A DNA stretch of 64,000 bases from Miltoncostaea sp963770865 (lineage in GTDB: Bacteria; Actinomycetota; Thermoleophilia; Miltoncostaeales; Miltoncostaeaceae), in contig CAVYRD010000010.1 of NCBI GenBank assembly GCA_963770865.1, forward strand, positions 186,001-250,000. Reading direction: 5' to 3'. Positions 55,293 to 63,014 of the stretch are shown piece after piece; position 1 is the stretch's first letter, and every line of letters starts with the position of its first letter. Both the position numbers and the translations under genes were made by a program. The notes beneath the pieces are model-generated. The model saw nothing but the letters and a program-made list of their open reading frames with translations. It had not been told where the DNA came from and did no database searches.

Positions 55293-57143
55293 TCACACCT
55301 GGAAGCGCCCGATGAGGGCGCCGAGCTCGTCGGCGGCGGCGGTCATGTCCGCCGCGGCGCGGCCCACCTCGCTCACCGACGCGCCGGTCTGCGCGGACGC
55401 CGCCGCCACCTGCTCGGCCGCGGCGGCGTTCTCCTGGCTGACGGCGGCCACGCCGGCGATCTCGTCGCCGACGCGGGCCGTGCTCTCGCGGAGCTCCCCG
55501 GCCACGACCGTGACCCGCTCCACCTCGCCCGCGACGCGTGCGACGTGCGTGCGGATCTCGGAGAACGCCTCGCTGGCCGCCGTCACGGTGCGCGTGCCGC
55601 CCTCGATGTCGCCGCGGCCGGCCTCCATGGCCGCGACGGCCTGGCGGGTCTCGGACTGGATCTCGGCGATCAGGCCGCCGATCGAGCCCGCGGCCTCGTG
55701 GCTCTCCTCGGCCAGCTTGCGCACCTCGTCGGCCACGACGGCGAAGCCGCGACCCTGCTCGCCGGCCCGGGCCGCCTCGATCGCGGCGTTGAGGGCCAGG
55801 AGGTTGGTCTGGGCGGCGATGTCGCTGATGGTGGCGACGATCTGGCCGATGGCCTCGCCGCGGGCCCCGAGGCCCTCGACGGCGTCGGCCGCCCCGCCCA
55901 CCGTGGCCTCGATCCGCTCCATGGCGGAGACGACCTCGCCCAGGCGCCCGGCGCCGTCGGCGGCGGACCGGTCGGCCTCGCCGGCGGCCTCGGCGGCCTC
56001 GCGGCCGGCGTCGGCCGCGCGCGCGGTGCCGTCGGCGATCGCCGTGACGGCGGCCGTGACGTCCTGGGTGGCCGCCGACTGGACGCCCGCCCCGCGGGCG
56101 ACCTCGTCCATCGTGGCCGCGATCTGCTCGACGCCCTGGTCGGCCTCGGCCGACACCGTCGCCATGCGGCGGGCCGTGGCGGCGAGCGCCTCGGCCGACT
56201 CGGCCACCTGGCGGCAGGTGCCCTGGATCTGCTCCACGAAGCGGTTGAAGGCGCGGCCGAGGCCGCCGATCGCGTCGTCGCGGTCGTCGTTGACGCGCTG
56301 GGTGAGGTCACCGTCGCCGTCGGCGATCTCCTCCACGCGCCCGCGCAGGGCGCTTAGGCGGTCGTGCACCTGCGCCGCGAAGACGTTGAAGGCCCGCCCG
56401 AGGGCGCCGATCTCGTCCTTGCGGGCGTCGTTGACCCGCTGGGTCAGGTCGCCGTCGCCGGAGGCGATCTCGTCGAGGCGCGCGCGGATGGCCACGATGG
56501 GCCGGGCCACGACGCGGGTGAGCAGCAGCGACAGCGCGATGCCCGCGCCCAGGGCGATCAGGGCGAAGACGATGAGGAAGGCGCGCGCCTGGTTCTGGGC
56601 GGTGCGGGCGTCGGCCTCGGCGGCGGCCGCGATCTCCTTGACCCGCTTCAGGACGATCGTGCCCTGCTCCATCTGACCGACGATGTAGCCCTTGGCGTCG
56701 TCCTCAGCGGCCCGGGCGTCGGCGATGCGGCCCTCGCGGATGGCGGGAGCGATGCGGTCGAGGACGGTGGAGTCGTGCCTCTCGTCGAGCGAGGCGGCCG
56801 TCGCGACGGCCTTCGCGATGACGGGGTCGCCGCCGAACGCGTCGGTCACCGCGGTGCGGCCGGCGTCGGCGCGCGAGGCGGAGGCCTCGAACTCCTCGAG
56901 GAGCGCTTCGTCGTGGTGGACGAAGAACTCGGCCTGCAGCGAGCGCTGGGTCAGCTGCTCCTGGGGGATCGATTCGGCGGCCGACACCACCGCCTGCGCG
57001 CGGGAGGCGTCGGCGTAGGCGTCGCCGGCGCGGCTCATCATGAAGAGGGTGCCCAGGAGCGCGATCGCGAACAGCGCGAGCAGCCCTCCGGTCACCGCGG
57101 CGATCTTCCTCCCGATGGGAAGATCCTCGATGAGCCTGTGCAC
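55293..57143 (-). CDS. Methyl-accepting chemotaxis protein
   Basis: 616 residues from a GTG with a GGGGAGG site. TM1 (IAAVTGGLLALFAIALLGTL) is followed by a four-helix extracytoplasmic sensor, TM2 (FLIVFALIALGAGIALSLLL) and two consecutive HAMP-like segments (ARLDEIASGDGDLTQRVNDA and GRVEEIADGDGDLTQRVNDD). The signalling domain has NLLALNAAIEAARAGEQGRG and FAVVADEVRKLAEES at the hairpin tip. The ligand is unknown. The sigma-28-type promoter upstream places it in the flagellar regulon; no che genes are in the window. Confidence 0.92.
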   Translation of the reverse strand: MHRLIEDLPIGRKIAAVTGGLLALFAIALLGTLFMMSRAGDAYADASRAQAVVSAAESIPQEQLTQRSLQAEFFVHHDEALLEEFEASASRADAGRTAVTDAFGGDPVIAKAVATAASLDERHDSTVLDRIAPAIREGRIADARAAEDDAKGYIVGQMEQGTIVLKRVKEIAAAAEADARTAQNQARAFLIVFALIALGAGIALSLLLTRVVARPIVAIRARLDEIASGDGDLTQRVNDARKDEIGALGRAFNVFAAQVHDRLSALRGRVEEIADGDGDLTQRVNDDRDDAIGGLGRAFNRFVEQIQGTCRQVAESAEALAATARRMATVSAEADQGVEQIAATMDEVARGAGVQSAATQDVTAAVTAIADGTARAADAGREAAEAAGEADRSAADGAGRLGEVVSAMERIEATVGGAADAVEGLGARGEAIGQIVATISDIAAQTNLLALNAAIEAARAGEQGRGFAVVADEVRKLAEESHEAAGSIGGLIAEIQSETRQAVAAMEAGRGDIEGGTRTVTAASEAFSEIRTHVARVAGEVERVTVVAGELRESTARVGDEIAGVAAVSQENAAAAEQVAAASAQTGASVSEVGRAAADMTAAADELGALIGRFQV

Positions 57144-57180
57144 GACTGATCCTCCCCGAGGGCGGAAACGATGACGATCC

Positions 57181-57206
57181 ATCGGACGCCCGAGCGCCGC
57201 ACCTGA
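57181..57206 (-). promoter_or_regulatory. Sigma-28-type promoter of the chemoreceptor gene
   Basis: On the minus strand TCAGG (57206-57202) and TCCGAT (57186-57181) are separated by exactly 15 bases, as in the site at 18685-18710 (TCAAG-N15-GCCGAT). It ends 38 bases before the GTG. One mismatch in each hexamer region lowers certainty, but the function of the gene agrees. Confidence 0.65.
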
Positions 57207-57258
57207 GCGGCCGGGAGGCCCCCGGGAGGCCCGGGAGCTCGTCCGGAGATCCCGGACC

Positions 57259-60200
57259 TCAGCGCCTGCCGCGGCCGAAGTCCTGCCCGCCGGGGGCGGC
57301 TGCGCGCACCCGCGCCAGCTCCTCGCCGGCGGCTGCGGGCGCCGCGGCGCCCTCCTCGCGCGGGGGCGCGATGCGCTCCAGCCGCTGCACCAGGACGTTG
57401 AGGTTGCGGTCGCGCCGCTCGAGCCGGCCCCAGGCGACGACCAGCGGATCGGCCCGCACCACGGCCCGGTGGCGCTCGTAGACCTCGGGCCGCACGATGC
57501 AGTTGACCATCCCGGTCTCGTCCTCGAGCAGAAGGAAGACGATGCCCCCGGCCGTGGCGGGCCGCTGGCGCGCGACCACCATCCCGGCCACGCAGACCCG
57601 GGTGCCGTCCGGGGTCTCGCGCAGGCCGGCGGCCGTCAGGACGCCCTGTGGAAGGCCCGGGCGCACCAGCGTCACCAGGTGCCAGCCCGTGGACAGGCCG
57701 GTGGTCTCGTAGTCGGTCACCGTCCGTTCGAAGCGGCCGAGCTCGGGCAGCGGCGGGGCCGGGCCGGCCGGGATCGGCAGGGCGAGCTGGGTGCCCTGCG
57801 CGCCGGCCCTCGGGCGCGACAGCACCCCGAGCTCCCAGAGCATCGCCCGGCGTGGCCGTCCGAGGACGTCGGCGGCCCCGGCCCGCACCATCTGGGCCAG
57901 CTGCTCGCGGCGCAGGTCGGTGCGCGCCGCCAGATCGGCGACGTCGCGGTAGGGACCGCCCCGGGCGCGCTCGGCCACCAGCCGCTCGGCCGCCTCGCGG
58001 CGCACCTCGCGCACGTATCCCAGCCCGATGCGCACGGCCCCGTCCTCGACCGTGCAGACGGAGTCCGAGCGCGCGATGCACGGCGCCAGCACGCGCACGC
58101 TCCGGCGCTGGGCGTCGCGCACCAGGCTCGCCGGCGGGTAGAAGCCCATCGGCTGGGCGTTCAGCAGGGCGGCGAGGAACTCGGCCGGGTAGCGCTGCCG
58201 AAGCCAGGCGCTCTGGTAGGCCAGCACCGCGAAGGCCGACGAGTGGGCCTTGGGGAAGCCGAAGTTCGAGAAGCCGATCAGCTTGGTGAAGACCGTCCGG
58301 ATCGTCTCGTCGTCCACGCCCCGCTCGCGCGCGCCGTCGCGGAACTCGCGCCAGAGGGCGATCATCGCCTCGCGGCTGCGCTTGCGGCTCATCGCCCGCC
58401 GCAGCGCCTCGGCCTGGCCGGGGGAGAAGCCGGCGAGCGCCATCGACACCTCGAGCACCTGCTCCTGGAACACCACCACGCCGAGCGTCTCGCGCAGGCA
58501 GTCGGCCAGCAGGGGATGGTCGTAGGGCGGCTCGAAGGACGGGTCGGCCCGCAGGGCGCGGCGGTGCTTCACGTAGGGGTGGACGGCCCCGCCGCTCACC
58601 GGCCCGGGGCGGATGAGGGCGACCTGGATGGTGAGGTCGTGCAGGTTCTCCGGCCGCGTCTGCAGCAGGCTCTGCATCTGGGCGCGGCTCTCGATCTGGA
58701 ACACCCCCACCGTGTCGGCGTCCTGGATCTCGGCGTAGACCGACGGATCGCGGAAGCCGATGCGCGAGAGGTCCACGCTCTCGCCGCGCGAGCGGGCGAT
58801 CAGGTCGATGCACTCCTCGACGGCCGAGAGCATCCCCAGACCGAGCAGGTCGATCTTCACGAAGCCCGCGTCGGCGCACGAGTCCTTGTCCCACTGACAG
58901 ATCTGTCGGCCCGGGAACGCGGCGGGAACGACGGGCACCAGCTCCACCAGGGGGCGGGCGCTCACCACCATCCCGCCCGAGTGCTGTGACAGGTGTCGGG
59001 GCAGGCCGGCGGCCTCGCGGGCGAGGAAGGCCAGGGCGCGCCAGCGCGGCGAGGCGAGCTTGGCCGGGCCGTCGGGCAGGCGGGCCAGCTCCTCCTCGAC
59101 CGCGCCGGCCGTGGACCAGCCGTCGGACAGGCGCACCAGCCGCTCCAGGTCGGCCTCCGGCAGCGCGAGCGCCCCGCCCAGCTCGCGGATGGCCATGCGG
59201 ATGCGGAAGGTGGGGAAGGCCGCCACCAGGGCTGCGTGCTCGGGCCCGTAGCGGCGGATGATCTCCTCGATGAGCCGCTCGCGGACGTCGCGCGGGAAGT
59301 CGAGGTCGATGTCGGGCACCGAGGCCATGTCCTTGTTCAGGAAGCGCCCCAGGAACAGGCCGTTGTCGACCGGGTCGATGTGCGAGAGCCCGGTGAGGTA
59401 GCAGACGATCGAGCCCACCGACGACCCGCGCCCGCGCCCCGGCGGCAGCCAGCGCCGCGCGGAGCCCGCCGGGCGCACCTGCAGCGCCACCTCGCGCGCC
59501 AGCTCGAGGATGTCGCGGTGCAGCAGGAAGAAGCCGGCCAGGTCGTGATGGGCGATCAGGGCGAGCTCCTCGTCGAGGCGCGCCCGCGCCTGCGCCCGCC
59601 TGGCGGCGTTGGGGTAGCGCGCGCCGAGCTGGTGGGCGCACAGGCGCGCCAGCGCCGACTGTGCCGTCTCGCCCGGGTGCGAGCCCACGAAGTCGGGGAA
59701 GCGGTAGCCCAGGTCGCGGGTGAGGTCGAACTCCAGGCGCTCGGCGATGCGCACGCTCTGGGCCACCGCGTCCGGGTGGTCGCGGAAGAGCTCCGCCGTC
59801 TCGCCCAGCGGGCGCAGCACCGCCGTGCGGTTGCCGCGGCGCGCGTCCTCGGAGCCGTCGAGGGTGAGGCGGGTGCGGACGGCGACGAAGGCGTCCTGCA
59901 GCAGGGCGCGCTCGGGGGAGTGGGCGTGGGGGTCACCCGTCGCGACGCAGGGGACGCCGGCGGCCTCCGCCAGGTCGGCCAGCGCGCGCGCCAGGCGCCG
60001 GTCCCCGCGCGAGCGCGGGCGCTGGATCTCCACGTGGACGTTGCCGGGGCCGAAGTCGCGCACCAGGCCGCGCACGGCCTCGAGCGCCTCCCGGCGTGCC
60101 CCCGCCGCCACCAGGCGCGGCACCAGCCCGTGGCGGGCGCAGCCGGTGAGGCACACCAGGCCCTCGGCGTGGGCGGCCAGGTGGGCGGGGTCGAGCGCCG

Positions 60201-60537
60201 GCGGCAGCGCGCGGCGGTCGGGGGGCGGCCGCGTGCCCGCGTGGGCCAGGGTGATCAGCCGGCAGAGGTTGCCGTAGCCGGCGGCGGTCGCCGCCAGCAG
60301 GGTCAGGTGGGAGCCGTCCTCCAGCGTGAGCTCGGCGCCGGTGATGGGCCGCACCCCCACGGCCCGGGCCGCGTGGGCGAAGGCCAGCGATCCGCACAGG
60401 CCGTCGTGGTCGGTGAGAGCCAGCGCGGAGTGGCCCATGCGCGCGGCGGCGTCGGCCATCTCCTCGGGCGCCGACGCGCCGTCCAGGAAGCTGAATGCCG
60501 AGTGCGCGTGGAGCTCGACGTAGGGGGGCGCCGCCAT
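57259..60537 (-). CDS. dnaE2: Error-prone DNA polymerase DnaE2 (ImuC)
   Basis: 1092 residues. SOS-induced C-family polymerase for translesion synthesis. The PHP domain starts YVELHAHSAFSFLDGASAPE, and the palm has GRGRGSSVGSIVCYLTGLSH and the catalytic PDIDLDF. The finger region has FVKIDLLGLGMLSAVEECID and VFQEQVLEVSMALAG; the end carries an OB-fold (VFLLLEDETGMVNCIVRP) and a C-terminal GRGRR. The shorter C-terminus and the absence of DnaE1 beta/tau-binding tails fit DnaE2. Start chosen as the ATG at 60537: the upstream ATG at 60549 lies within the LexA box. Partners ImuB and a small protein are at the right edge of the window. Confidence 0.95.
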   Translation of the reverse strand: MAAPPYVELHAHSAFSFLDGASAPEEMADAAARMGHSALALTDHDGLCGSLAFAHAARAVGVRPITGAELTLEDGSHLTLLAATAAGYGNLCRLITLAHAGTRPPPDRRALPPALDPAHLAAHAEGLVCLTGCARHGLVPRLVAAGARREALEAVRGLVRDFGPGNVHVEIQRPRSRGDRRLARALADLAEAAGVPCVATGDPHAHSPERALLQDAFVAVRTRLTLDGSEDARRGNRTAVLRPLGETAELFRDHPDAVAQSVRIAERLEFDLTRDLGYRFPDFVGSHPGETAQSALARLCAHQLGARYPNAARRAQARARLDEELALIAHHDLAGFFLLHRDILELAREVALQVRPAGSARRWLPPGRGRGSSVGSIVCYLTGLSHIDPVDNGLFLGRFLNKDMASVPDIDLDFPRDVRERLIEEIIRRYGPEHAALVAAFPTFRIRMAIRELGGALALPEADLERLVRLSDGWSTAGAVEEELARLPDGPAKLASPRWRALAFLAREAAGLPRHLSQHSGGMVVSARPLVELVPVVPAAFPGRQICQWDKDSCADAGFVKIDLLGLGMLSAVEECIDLIARSRGESVDLSRIGFRDPSVYAEIQDADTVGVFQIESRAQMQSLLQTRPENLHDLTIQVALIRPGPVSGGAVHPYVKHRRALRADPSFEPPYDHPLLADCLRETLGVVVFQEQVLEVSMALAGFSPGQAEALRRAMSRKRSREAMIALWREFRDGARERGVDDETIRTVFTKLIGFSNFGFPKAHSSAFAVLAYQSAWLRQRYPAEFLAALLNAQPMGFYPPASLVRDAQRRSVRVLAPCIARSDSVCTVEDGAVRIGLGYVREVRREAAERLVAERARGGPYRDVADLAARTDLRREQLAQMVRAGAADVLGRPRRAMLWELGVLSRPRAGAQGTQLALPIPAGPAPPLPELGRFERTVTDYETTGLSTGWHLVTLVRPGLPQGVLTAAGLRETPDGTRVCVAGMVVARQRPATAGGIVFLLLEDETGMVNCIVRPEVYERHRAVVRADPLVVAWGRLERRDRNLNVLVQRLERIAPPREEGAAAPAAAGEELARVRAAAPGGQDFGRGRR

Positions 60538-60540
60538 GAC

Positions 60541-60554
60541 CGAACACATGTTCG
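60541..60554. promoter_or_regulatory. LexA (SOS) box
   Basis: CGAACACATGTTCG is a perfect palindrome fitting the actinobacterial/Gram-positive SOS box CGAAC-N4-GTTCG. It sits 3 bases upstream of the dnaE2 ATG, so LexA would block the transcription start directly. Confidence 0.88.
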
Positions 60555-60600
60555 CATCATCGCGGGGCGCCCACCAGCGGCCCGGTGGCCCCGCCCGGCC

Positions 60601-61170
60601 CTACTCCGTGATGTCGGTGGAGAAGCTCGGGTAGCGGTCGGTCAGCAGCGCGACGTAGGCGTTCGTCTGCTGGGTGAAGCGGACGATCCAGGCCGTGATG
60701 TTGCGCAGCCCGAAGGGCATCGACCCGGTGAACAGGCAGGCGAACCAGGCGATGATCGCGATGACGACGACGAGGTAGCGGAGCACGCCGGTCACGATGA
60801 GGGCCGGGATCGCGAGGATCAGCCGGAAGCCGGTCTTCCAGCGGTTCTGCGGCGCGGGGGGCGCGATCACGAGGTCGGCCGGGTACGGCTGGTCGCCCAG
60901 GAACCCCGGGTAGGGGTCGGCGAGGAACAGCACGTAGCCCACGACCTGGGTCGAGTAGCGCGTGTACTGGGCGATGAAGTCGTGCAGCCCGGTCGGCGTC
61001 GTGCCCGCGAACAGGGTCGCGAACCAGCTGACGATGACCGCGAGGTAGGTCACGATCCCCCAGAGCGCCAGCCAGATGAAGTGCGGGATCGCGAGGATGA
61101 TCCGGAAGGCGACCGTGAGGCGGGTGCGCTTCAGGTCGTCGGACACCACGAGCTGGATGGGATGGCTCAT
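60601..61170 (-). CDS. DUF4389 membrane protein
   Basis: 189 residues with two similar halves, each with two hydrophobic helices and a short amphipathic segment: RIILAIPHFIWLALWGIVTY / FATLFAGTTPTGLHDFIAQY and RLILAIPALIVTGVLRYLVV / FACLFTGSMPFGLRNITAWI. This duplicated pattern defines DUF4389. Function is unknown. A 15-bp inverted repeat lies ~50 bases upstream of the ATG. Confidence 0.82.
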   Translation of the reverse strand: MSHPIQLVVSDDLKRTRLTVAFRIILAIPHFIWLALWGIVTYLAVIVSWFATLFAGTTPTGLHDFIAQYTRYSTQVVGYVLFLADPYPGFLGDQPYPADLVIAPPAPQNRWKTGFRLILAIPALIVTGVLRYLVVVIAIIAWFACLFTGSMPFGLRNITAWIVRFTQQTNAYVALLTDRYPSFSTDITE

Positions 61171-61218
61171 GGCGGGGCACTCTACGCACCTCGCGGGGCT
61201 CTGCGCAAAGCGGGTCGC

Positions 61219-61266
61219 GAGAACCGCTTGAGATCGGACCGCGACGGCCGTTCTCAAGCGGTTCTC
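61219..61266. promoter_or_regulatory. 15-bp perfect inverted repeat (possible operator)
   Basis: GAGAACCGCTTGAGA (61219-61233) and its exact complement TCTCAAGCGGTTCTC (61252-61266) flank 18 bases. The half-site TTCTCAA occurs again directly after, at 61262-61268. Its place between divergent starts suggests a regulator site for DUF4389 and/or the amidase. Confidence 0.55.
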
Positions 61267-61272
61267 AAACGC

Positions 61273-61307
61273 CGAAGGGGGCGCCGGTGCCCGCGGCGCC
61301 CCCTTCG
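61273..61307. terminator. GC-rich hairpin without T-run
   Basis: A 13-bp perfect stem CGAAGGGGGCGCC / GGCGCCCCCTTCG with a 9-base loop. It could be a terminator or insulator between the divergent units, or a further binding structure. Confidence 0.4.
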
Positions 61308-61346
61308 GGGATCTGCGACCGCCGGGTGCCCGCCGGCGTCGCTGTG

Positions 61347-61370
61347 TGTGGTGTGTTCGACTACACCACA
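61347..61370. promoter_or_regulatory. Palindromic operator-like site
   Basis: TGTGGTGT (61347-61354) and ACACCACA (61363-61370) form a perfect inverted repeat with an 8-base centre, ~160 bases upstream of the amidase start. This is the size and shape of a dimeric repressor site. No regulator gene is next to it. Confidence 0.45.
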
Positions 61371-61526
61371 TGTTTCGCCCGGACGGGTCCCGTCCGGCGT
61401 CTCTGTAGAGATCGTGCCCATGCTCACGCGCCCGGAAACACCGGCGGCACCCGCCCGCATTGGGGCCCCGGGGGGCGGCGGGTACGATGCCGCCCGTTCC
61501 GCGCCGCCCCGACCCGCGGGAGCCCC

Positions 61527-62570
61527 GTGACCGTCCGATCCCGCCTCGCCGCCTGCGCCCTCGCGGCCCTCGCGTGCCTCCTCGCCGCCCCGGCGGCGGG
61601 CCTGGGCGCCCTGCCGTTCACGGCCATCGACCCGGGCCACGGCGGCGGCGACAGCGGCGCGGTGGGCGTCCTTCCGGCCGGCACCCCGACCGGTCTGCCC
61701 CCGCGGGTCGACTCCCAGGGGCGCACCGCGCTCTTCGAGAAGGACGTCAACCTCGACATCGCCATGCGCCTCGACGCGTGGCTGCGCGCCCAGGGCGGGC
61801 GCACCCTGCTGACGCGCACCCAGGACCTGGCGGGCGGCGACCGGCCCTACACCACCGAGACGGCCGACCTGAAGGCGCGCACCGACGCGGCCAACGCGGC
61901 CGGCGTGGAGATCTTCGTCTCGATCCACAACAACTGGCTGAGCGCGCCGGCGGGCACCGGCACCGAGACCTACCACTTCTACTACTCGAGCGACGCCGCC
62001 CGCGTGCTGGCGGCCGACGTCCACGCGCAGGTGGTCGCCGCGCTCGGGCTGCCTGACCGGGGCGTCAAGACGGCCGGCTTCTACGTGCTGCGCCACACGG
62101 TCATGCCGGCGATCCTCGTGGAGGGCGCCTTCCTCTCGAACCCCGTCGACGTCCTGAAGCTGGCCGATCCGGCCGTGCGCCAGGCGATCGCCGAGGCGAT
62201 CGGCCGCGGCGTCGCCGACTACGCGTCCCAGGGCGTGACGCCGCCGCCCGCGCTGCCGCCGACCATCGGCCCCTGGGCCACCAAGCCCCGCAGCGTGCCT
62301 GCGGGTTATCGCCTGGTGAGAACGGGGATCACGAATCCGGTCGGCAAGGGGGGCTGGCTCGCGGTGATCGCGGGCTTCCGCCAGCCCGCGGCGCCCGCGC
62401 TGCCCGCGACCATCGGGCCCTGGCGCACCCGCCCGCCGCGCGTCCCGGCGGGCTACCACCTGGTCAAGACGGGCCGCCGCAACCTCGTCGGCAAGGGCGG
62501 GTGGCTCGCGATCTCAGACACGGCCGGTTCGCCGGGAACCGCCGGAGCCCCCGGGGCCGCCGCCCCCTGA
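61527..62570 (+). CDS. N-acetylmuramoyl-L-alanine amidase (Amidase_3) with C-terminal repeats
   Basis: 347 residues. Signal peptide after the GTG (LAACALAALACLLAAPAAGL). The zinc amidase domain has AIDPGHGGGDSGAVG, the metal-binding FEKDVNLDIAMRL glutamate, IFVSIHNNWLS and the catalytic-glutamate segment AILVEGAFLSNP. It cleaves the amide between MurNAc and the stem peptide. Two ~42-residue tandem repeats close the protein (TIGPW...RVPAGYHLVKTG...GKGGWLA pattern, 62252-62380 and 62400-62520); they may bind the wall. A GCGGGAG ribosome-binding site is present. Confidence 0.9.
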   Translation: MTVRSRLAACALAALACLLAAPAAGLGALPFTAIDPGHGGGDSGAVGVLPAGTPTGLPPRVDSQGRTALFEKDVNLDIAMRLDAWLRAQGGRTLLTRTQDLAGGDRPYTTETADLKARTDAANAAGVEIFVSIHNNWLSAPAGTGTETYHFYYSSDAARVLAADVHAQVVAALGLPDRGVKTAGFYVLRHTVMPAILVEGAFLSNPVDVLKLADPAVRQAIAEAIGRGVADYASQGVTPPPALPPTIGPWATKPRSVPAGYRLVRTGITNPVGKGGWLAVIAGFRQPAAPALPATIGPWRTRPPRVPAGYHLVKTGRRNLVGKGGWLAISDTAGSPGTAGAPGAAAP

Positions 62571-62758
62571 TCCGGGCGCGGTCGTCGAGTAACCCCCTCC
62601 ATGGGCAGGTCGCGGTCGCCTCGCCCGAGCTACGGCACCAAGAGGAACTACATCCTCGTCGCCGCCCAGGTGCTGGCGATCGAGGCGCGCGGCACGCCGC
62701 GTGGGCGCGCACCTTCGTCGACGGGCGCCTGCCCGCCGAGAAGGACGAGGGCCGTTCG

Positions 62759-63014
62759 TCAGTGGGCGAACCAGGCCGCGTCCGCGGCCTCGCGGTAGAC
62801 CGTGACCAGCCGGCCGGTGTCGAGCACGACCTCGAAGTAGTGGCGGTTGAACGGGCCGCCCGGTCCACCAGAGATCCTGCACCAGCCAGTCGTCGCGGAC
62901 CGCCTCCACCGTCCGCCGCCGCCCGTCGTCCAGGGTCAGCGCCCGCGGGGCCCCGCCGGGCCCGCTCTCCACGTCCACCACCGCCCGGGGTGAGCCGAGC
63001 GCGCGCAGGCTCAC
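62759..63014 (-). CDS. Small protein downstream of imuB (DUF6504-like), frameshifted
   Basis: About 84 residues after removing one base from the CCC at 62859-62861. The N-terminal part MSLRALGSPRAVVDVESG, then VEAVRDDWLVQDLWWT, is in frame with the GTG at 63014. The C-terminal part (FNRHYFEVVLDTGRLVTVYR, EAADAAWFAH) is in the next frame to a TGA at 62759-62761. Small proteins of this kind follow imuB in many actinobacteria; the family name is from memory and not certain. The start overlaps the imuB stop. Confidence 0.6.

Larger units (their letters stand above)
61171..61526. other. Regulatory region between divergent DUF4389 and amidase genes
   Basis: Contains three palindromic structures (61219-61266, 61273-61307, 61347-61370) and a TACGAT -10-like hexamer at 61483-61488 for the amidase. 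No gene was recognised. Confidence 0.6.

Noticed and set aside
62601..62758. Short ORF between the amidase and the imuB companion (YGTKRNYILVAAQVLAIEA)
   Set aside because: The start of the peptide looks protein-like, but it loses frame near 62,690 and no clear stop or family is seen; it may be a broken gene and could not be supported.
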